Positions 57,914 through 64,000 of a stretch of 64,000 bases of DNA are shown piece by piece. Position numbers and translations under genes: made by a program. Source of the DNA: Haliclystus octoradiatus (taxonomy: Eukaryota; Cnidaria; Staurozoa; Stauromedusae; Haliclystidae); NCBI GenBank assembly GCA_916610825.1, contig OU744454.1:12973141-13037140 (forward strand), given 5' to 3'. The notes beneath the pieces were generated by a model. That model did not search any database and was not told the origin of the DNA. It saw only the letters and a list, made by a program, of their open reading frames with translations. Each line of letters begins with the position of its first letter. Positions within the stretch are counted from its first letter, which is position 1.

Positions 57914-58500
57914 TAAATTAAAAACATTTCTTGAAAAAGATCTAGTTTATATTTAGATAGAGCCATTTAAGTTGACAAGGGGTGCATTTTGGGTTTTTCA
58001 AAAAGCTGGGTTTTACACTTTTTCCAACTTCTAGGTCTCTGAAGATACGGTAAATTGAGACAGGCAGATGACTAGATATCACTAGATAGGACTCTTAGAA
58101 ATGTATCGAAGTAAATTCAGAACATTTCTTCAAAAAACATCTAGTTTATATTTAGATAGAGCAATTTAACTTGACAAAGGGTGCATTTTGGGTTTTTCAA
58201 AAAGCTGGGTTCACACTTTTTCAAGCTTCTAGGTCCGTCAAATTAAAAACAAGGGGTGCCGATGATTAGATATCATCAGAGATTACCCCTTAAAACGTAT
58301 TGAAAGTAAATTCAGAACATTTCTTCAAAAAGCATCTAGTTTATATAAATTATATTTTGATAGAGCCATTTAAGTTGACAAGGGATGCATTTTGTGTTTT
58401 TCAAAAAGCTGGGTTCACACTTTCTCCAGCTTCTTGGTCCGTCAAATTAAAACGAGGGATGCCGATGACTAGATATCATCAGATATTACTTGTAAACGAC
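57914..58500 (+). repeat. 193-bp subrepeats, left arm continued
   Basis: Continuation of the tandem subrepeats after the LTR element (AAACATTTCTTGA, GGGTGCATTTTGGG, GATTAGATATCATCAGAGAT). Confidence 0.8.
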
Positions 58501-59479
58501 ACCCAGCGTCTGTGGAGTTTAATTTGTGTTACAGTTTGTATATTTGTTCAACTATTAGAACATTGAGGAACAAATGAAATTGTTAGAACATTGAAACAAC
58601 ATAACACTAAACACATGAATATCTTTGCTATTAAAATTAACTATTTCAAATTAATAATTCCGTCGTTGTAGAACACCCAAACACCTGACAAACAACTGTC
58701 ACAAATTGAGATGATGTGTACGTAAAACAGCGGGTGCACAGTCCAACTACATGCTGTTGAGGATGACTGCCACATTTTTGAGAGATAAAGCAAATCCAAC
58801 AACTAAATTCCCTTGTTTTTCATGTATTTTTTAATAAATTATATTTATTTCAAGCATAAAAAATGATTTAAAATAGGGCAGATTCAACATTAAACATCTC
58901 CGCTTATACAGTTTCAAACTAAGAAATCATTGTCACCATTCTTCATCATTTAGCTTCAGCTACTTGAATCTGTGTTAAAAATTTGTTGTGTCATGTGCTC
59001 TTTAAACTAGGTTACCTATATAGGCAAAATATCTAAATTATCTAATTGCTCAGCATTCTAAAAATAGTGTTACGTTATGATTGAATATAGTGCTCTCAAA
59101 AAAATCCCGAAGTAACATTACGTTATAAGTTAAAGATATGACATGCTATCATCTATTACATTCAAATAACGACACCATAATCAAACTTGGGCATAATTCA
59201 GAATACCTATTCATGTAGCTACGTCATCCAAGTTTAACATTTGTAATTAAACAATCATGTAATAATATAAAAAGAGGCCGATAAATTAGGAATTCCATTA
59301 ACTAATTAACTAAATAAAAAGCACAAATTTCATGAAAAAATATTAATTTAAGATATAAAACATATAGCCTCAAATTGATGTATCTAATATACACTAATAA
59401 TAACATAAAAGTGATTTTGTAGTCATTGCTGTTTTAATATTGTTTGATGCCATAAAAGCAGAGCTGTTTAATAATAAAT
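58501..59479. other. loop of the foldback-like element
   Basis: About 1 kb of AT-rich sequence without a long open frame. Not repeated elsewhere in the window as far as I can see. Confidence 0.5.
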
Positions 59480-59600
59480 AAATGGAAAAATGAGTTATTC
59501 ATATTTGCTACTAATAGTTTCGCCTTGAGCGATCATCATGCAATTTAATCTATAGATATGGTATGAATGTCTGATTTTTGTGTTTATTTATTATTAGATA
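59480..59600. mobile_element. shortened palindromic hammerhead-like element
   Basis: On the minus strand ATGATGATCGCTCAAGGCGA then AACTATTAGTAGC, similar to the arms at 37518-37709. The loop sequences differ but stem III (ACT/AGT) and the GTA triplet are kept. The first core base is A instead of C. The second arm is deleted after CTATAGATATGG. Confidence 0.45.
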
Positions 59601-60180
59601 TGAACTAGATATTTTTTCAAGAAATGTTTTGAATACTTGTCTAAGAGAAATCTTTATTGATATCTAGTCATCGGCATCCCTTATTTTAATATGAGGGACC
59701 TAGAAATTGGAAAAAGTGTAAATCCGGCATTTTGAAAAGACGCAAATGCCCCCTTTGATAACTTAAATGGCTCAATCTGAATATAAACTAGATATTTTGT
59801 CAAGAAATGTTTTGAACCTACTTCAATATTTGTCAAAGAGTAACCTCTAATGATTCTTAATCATCAGCACCCCTTGTTTCACTTTGAGGGACCTAGAAGT
59901 TGGAGAAGGTGTAAGCCCAGCTTTTTGAAAAACCCCAAATGTCCCCTTTGTCAACTTAAGCGGCTATATCTAAATATAAGCTGGATCCTTTTTCGAGAAA
60001 TATTTTGAATTTACTTCGATACATGTCTAAGAGTAGTATCTAGTGATATCTAGTCATCTGTATGTCTCAATTTATTTGGATAGACCTATAAGTTTAAGTG
60101 AAAGACCAGCATTTTGACCCCCCTCCCCCAAAAAAACCTTTGTCAACCTGGATGGTTATAAATTTCAAAACTTGATACTT
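59601..60180 (-). repeat. 193-bp subrepeats, right arm (inverted)
   Basis: Reverse complement of the left-arm units (CTTTTTGAAAAACCCCAAAT, CATCAGCACCCCTTGTTT), with more divergence. Confidence 0.8.
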
Positions 60181-60650
60181 TTTCATGAAATTTTATCGCT
60201 TTACGTCGATACATGTCTATGCATGTGATACATGTTGAGTGATATGTAGTCATCGGCATATCTTGCTTTGATTTGAGAGACCTTATAATTCAAAAAGAAA
60301 AAGATGGCTTTGAGACTTTGTCAACAAAGCGGAATGAGTATAGTATATTTCGTATTTTGCAAACTAAATAACTTTGGTATCAAAGAGTCAAGCAATGATA
60401 GCCAAACTTAGAATCATAGTAGTTTATGAATTATTTTAAATGTGCAACCAGTTTGAGACAAACTAGTGTGCGCTTTTAGAAGAACCAGACAGTTTTTATT
60501 GCCAACGTAGGCCTATCGTAGGTTTTATAGACTTTGTTGAACTCGACTGTCGTGTTTTTGCAAAATCAATATCGAGCTGTTCTTTGTTGAAGCATTATCA
60601 AATACTGTCAACAGTTTCAAACTTGGATAAGTCATAGTTTATTATGTGCT

Positions 60651-61035
60651 TACCTTTTTAGCGATATAGATTCTCGACTACAGTGTGTCTAGAACCATAG
60701 AATAATCAAATAATAGGCCATGACATTCAGAAATTAAGATTTATGCCGTCGACTATTTGACTTGATAATAAAAGTTTTTCTGAATCCATTTAATCGTTAA
60801 ATTTTTTAATTTGAAGTGTAATCAAGTATTCAATTTTCATTAAGAAATATAAAGTGTAATCTAAATATAAGTCATAGGTTTCCTTCGTTTAACGCCTGCT
60901 TCTGATCGCCATTTTGCAAAGATAACTTACGTGTTAGGCTTTGGCCGCACAATTAGAGCAAATTGACCGCTTTGGATATGTTACGGCACATGCGCGCACA
61001 GGTGGTCACAACTTCTATCTGTTTGTCAAATCGCT
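60651..61035. other. unique sequence, nothing recognised
   Basis: Flank between the foldback-like element and MITE family A copy 2. Confidence 0.5.
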
Positions 61036-61368
61036 TCCCGGGGAGTAACTCCACTATGGCGGCTATACGGGGACGTGCCATTGTTTTTGGGTCCATTTTC
61101 AAGCTGAGAAAAAAACTTTTTGCGTATTAGATTTCAAATTTTTGAGCTTTTGGGTATCCTTTTCTTGACTTTTTCAAGAATTTTTGAAGAAATTTTGCAC
61201 AATTTTTGTGTATTTACTTAAAATCAATCAACCTACTGGAATTTTTTGAGTAGCATTTTTGCAATTTGTTGGGCAGCATCAACAGAAGTTTTGGAACTTT
61301 TTGCGTACTTCCTCTTTTTCTAAAGTGGCACAACCCCGTCCCTGAAGAGCTGGATTTACCCCCGGGGG
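61036..61368. mobile_element. MITE family A, copy 2
   Basis: 333 bp. The left end TTCCCGGGGAGTAACTCC...GGACGTGCCATTGTTTTTGG matches the inverted right end of the copy at 36089-36420 (TTCCCGGGAGGGTACTTCC, GTGCCATTATTTTTGG). The right end is GTGGCACAACCCCGTCC...ACCCCCGGGGG. Confidence 0.7.
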
Positions 61369-61730
61369 TGTGTTGAACCATGTGACGCTTCTCCTTTTCC
61401 ATAGAAAAGATAGTAGAAAAGGTAAAAGGAGGAGAAATGTCACATGGTATGAATTTACTAATGTAAACACTGTTATTATTTTAACCGCATATTATCCTTA
61501 ACACTTTACAAATTTAATTATTTTATGGTGAGTTATTTCCGCGAAACAAAAGCGAAGAACATTGACTGAAATTGTTTCGAATTTCCTAAATTTTGCCACC
61601 AGCACACCATGTTCTTCTTTCGTGGCTCCGCAGTGCTACTCCCACTCTATATAGTTAATATCTCGACTCTCTTAATTTCATTGTATGTACCAACGTGTTA
61701 AGTTTTGTTTCGAGGAAATTTGTAAAATAA
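61369..61730. other. 3' flank of the fibrinogen-domain gene
   Basis: AT-rich. Contains a short inverted stretch around 61377-61445 (ACCATGTGACG.TTCTCC / GGAGAAATGTCACATGGT). Probably 3' UTR and intergenic sequence. Confidence 0.5.
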
Positions 61731-61993
61731 TTAACATCGAAATTTTGGCTTTATTCTCATTTCAGCCAGGTCGAGTAAGCACGTATTATAACCAGTCCAG
61801 CACATCTTCCTGTTTTGGCAGTCAGAAGTAACGCTCGTGTGTTTACTATTCAATGTGACCTGAAAATATTCTTTGTACCACCATCCCCCTTTCCTGAAGT
61901 CAGCACAATTCACATCCTCGCGCTTGTCAAAATCTTTATCACGTGTGCTAAATTTCATACCACTTTGTACACTGAATGAGCTTCCAGCAGTTC
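61731..61993 (-). CDS. fibrinogen-related domain, last exon
   Basis: The exon begins after a CTTTCAG acceptor and ends at the TAA at 61731-61733. The translation carries TAGSSFSVQSGMKFSTRDKD, NCADFRKGGWWYKEYF, LNSKHTS, CWTGYNT and LAEMRIKP. These match the C-terminal part of FReDs, the secreted lectin-like domains of ficolins, tenascins and fibrinogens: GMKFST, the calcium-site acidic residues, NCA, GGWWY, and a final MKIRP-like block. The usual Cys after GGWWY is replaced (KEYF), but Cys residues follow in SDCQNRKMC. Upstream exons lie beyond 61993 and were not found before the window edge. Confidence 0.9.
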
Positions 61994-63019
61994 CTGAAAG
62001 TTAAAATATCATGATTATATATCTTGCCTGTTAACACTTATGATGCCGACGGTTTTTCAATATCCTTTCACCACAGGCCGCCCTGTTTTTGCATGCGATC
62101 ACAATATCAAGTAATCAACTTTCAAGTTCATTTATCTCAAGAAATATTCGTTTTTATATAACAAAGTTTTGGGAAATTAATATTTCGATACATATATTTC
62201 ATGTTGTGTACTTTTTGTTTGAAATTTTACAATCAAAGACTGCGCAGTTTTCAAAAGAAAAACACAATGACGGAATTGTTTCAAATGTTTTATGAAAAAC
62301 AGTCTTAAAATTCAAATTATTTTAACATCAATCAAACAAAATAAGCTTTAACATATCATACTTTATATAAATTTTGATTTATTTGGTCTCAAGAGCAATT
62401 TAGCCTTGAAACAACATGAAAAAGAGAGCAACTATGTCTGTAGACCCACGCCCGTACGCCATGAATGTCGAAATTGTCATTTCTAAAAAAATTAATTTAA
62501 AATAGCAAGACTACATTTTATATCCAATAATGATTTAAGCTAACTCCCAATACAATTAATTAGACCAGGAATCGAATATAAACATATATAACATGCTTGA
62601 TTTATATTAATTTGGACAAAACTTTCATTATAACGAATTTTAAAAAATCCGAAAAAATTGCAAAACACAACACAAACTTCTCTGTCTCCAAATAAAATTC
62701 ATTAACCAGAAAACCACATAAAAAACAGAAATATTAATAGGTTGATGACCATATAAATGTATTGCTTAAGTTTTTATCGTGTTTTCGAAGTAATAATAGC
62801 TCATTTTATTGCCTTTCTTAGCGCCAAGGCGATCACGTGTCAACACTTCGCCATTTTGTTTTGCTTTCGAACTTTCAAACTGATTTAAAATCGTAAGATC
62901 ATGTTGAATTCAAGTGAAAGAAGATTCCCTGCTAAGCTGATATTCGATTGGTTTAATTGAACAAAGGTTTCTGCTTGAAGACTTCCTTTTTCATTGTTTT
63001 TAAGCTCTGTGGAAAGCCC
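61994..63019. other. intron of the fibrinogen-domain gene, nothing recognised
   Basis: About 1 kb without a recognisable exon or repeat on either strand. Confidence 0.5.
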
Positions 63020-63024
63020 ACGTT

Positions 63025-63095
63025 GCTATCCCGAGTATACTCGGGTTCGGCCTGCTGACGGGGGTCAAGCTATCCCGAGTATACTCGGGTTCGGC
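63025..63095. repeat. two direct repeats, each with a 16-bp palindrome
   Basis: CCCGAGTATACTCGGG occurs at 63030-63045 and 63074-63089, each within a 27-bp direct repeat (GCTATC...GGTTCGGC) with 44-bp spacing. Confidence 0.85.
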
Positions 63096-63212
63096 ACGAC
63101 AAGTGTTAATTACACATACATATATATCTAATAATGATGAAATGATCATACAAGGCTCCTCACTTTTGTGTTGAAGAGAATACTATGTAATACAACTTTG
63201 AGGATTCACAAA

Positions 63213-63690
63213 GTAGACCGAGCGTCACATATCTAAAACGGCAGGTTTCTCTGGGCAACTTGAAATTCATACAAAATTTTCATAAAAATACTATAAATAC
63301 TTTCCCGTTTCTTGTTCTAGTCAAATTTTATTGTGGAACTCACTGACGATGAATGTGTAAATCATTTCACGGTCAGAGCCTTCTTAATTCATACATAAAA
63401 AAATTAAAAAAAACATTTCATGTTTTCGTCACGCTTCTATGGATTCTCGATATCAAGGGAGAACAAAAAATCACAGACCATGAAGCTCACATGCTGCATT
63501 ATCTCAAAACAATAAGAAGGCTTTGACCGTGAATCATGAAATATAAATTGGATTTTTGAATGGTTCACAATAAAATTTAATTGAAACAAGAAATAGGGAA
63601 GTGTTCATCATATTTTTATGAACTAATTTACTGTGATTTTCAAGTTGCCCAGAGAAACCTGCCGTTTTAGTTCAGTGGTGCTCGGTCTAA
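63213..63690. mobile_element. 478-bp hairpin element with 9-bp TSD
   Basis: Inverted arms of about 190 bp, starting TAGACCGAGC and ending GCTCGGTCTA, with AACGGCAGGTTTCTCTGGGC in the left arm and its complement at 63645-63665. ATTCACAAA is duplicated at 63204-63212 and 63691-63699. The size, arms and TSD suggest a non-autonomous Mutator-like or foldback element. Confidence 0.78.
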
Positions 63691-63699
63691 ATTCACAAA

Positions 63700-64000
63700 T
63701 GACAAATATACAAGAAATTTCTTTATGCGATTTATTTTTACATATTTACGCAAATATGAATGTCTGATTTTTTAGTTTATTTATTAAATATTTATTTATC
63801 TATTAACATCAGCGGTGTATCGTGACTAACCAGAATCATAATCATAATCGCATTTATGAAATTACACTTTTTCTCCTCTTGAAGACGTTGAACAAACATA
63901 TAGCAGATTTAGGCTAGGGTTATATGGACGCACCGAACTCAATTCGAATTAGGTGCGACACCGAATAGCATTAAATTCGCATTTGGAGTTATACAGACGA
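63700..64000. other. end of window
   Basis: Contains ATATGAATGTCTGATTTTTT (63751-63770), the outer sequence of the palindromic element at 37518. The last 90 bp (GGGTTATATGGACGCACCGA...) may be the start of another repeat cut by the window edge. Confidence 0.4.

Larger units (their letters stand above)
55376..60650. mobile_element. large foldback-like element with long inverted arms
   Basis: Outer arms are inverted copies: left AGCACATAATAAACTATGAC (55376) matches right GTCATAGTTTATTATGTGCT (ending 60650), and similarity continues for several hundred bp (CTCGATATT, CACGACAGTCG, CCAGACAG). Further in, both arms consist of about 193-bp tandem subrepeats. The loop is 58500-59480. Long arms with internal tandem repeats are typical of Foldback elements. 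No transposase or clear target duplication is visible, so a segmental inverted duplication is possible. Confidence 0.65.

Overview
This is a eukaryotic, very AT-rich window dominated by transposable elements, with a few exons of host genes. The host gene pieces are thrombospondin type 1 repeats, a signal peptide with a PAN/apple-like module, and the C-terminal part of a fibrinogen-related domain. Together with Penelope-like retroelements carrying a GIY-YIG endonuclease, they point to an invertebrate animal. A marine invertebrate such as a tunicate is my guess; the sequence alone does not settle it. There is no bacterial-type gene organisation, and most short open frames are chance frames in repeats.

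Layout. (1) 181-23035 is a head-to-tail array of eight non-autonomous units of 2.4-3.1 kb on the minus strand. I identify them as Helitrons from the TC...CTAG ends, the A/T insertion site and the hairpin 11 nt before the 3' end. The array sits between (ATT)n runs. Two single full-length copies lie on the plus strand at 42412-45469 and 50911-53965, the second inside (AAT)n. (2) 23065-23470 holds decayed copies of a 261-bp repeat, followed by (ATT)n, a 200-base gap and a tandem array of Penelope-like elements: one partial copy with a frameshift, two intact 820-aa copies and one truncated copy that ends in about 840 bp of (ATT)n. (3) 31234-37250 holds minus-strand exons of a secreted protein: signal peptide plus PAN-like exon, then two 171-bp TSP1 exons. 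Their introns contain a SINE-like element, MITEs and Penelope debris. (4) 37766-42349 holds four tandem copies of the 261-bp repeat. Each carries a type I hammerhead ribozyme motif (three intact cores, one mutated) and an 18-bp NRF-1-like palindrome. An intact hAT transposon with an 8-bp target duplication lies between copies 1 and 2, and that hAT carries a small MITE. (5) 45486-49597 holds a Penelope-family relic between inverted repeats, a diverged Helitron fragment and a short non-coding LTR element (TSD CCCTG) with two insertions. (6) 55376-60650 is a large foldback-like inverted repeat built partly from 193-bp subrepeats. It is interrupted by a second copy of the LTR element (TSD TAAAT), which itself contains a second copy of the MITE. 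(7) 61000-64000 holds another MITE, the last exon of a fibrinogen-domain gene and a hairpin element with a 9-bp TSD.

How the parts may work together. The 261-bp ribozyme repeat has the layout of metazoan retrozymes, which are tandem non-coding repeats processed to monomers by type I hammerheads and thought to borrow Penelope reverse transcriptase. Intact Penelope copies lie in the same window, and older, mutated copies of the same repeat lie immediately beside the Penelope array. The Helitron array looks like a rolling-circle concatemer. (ATT)n runs border almost every large element here and appear to act as a shared insertion target or a product of insertion.
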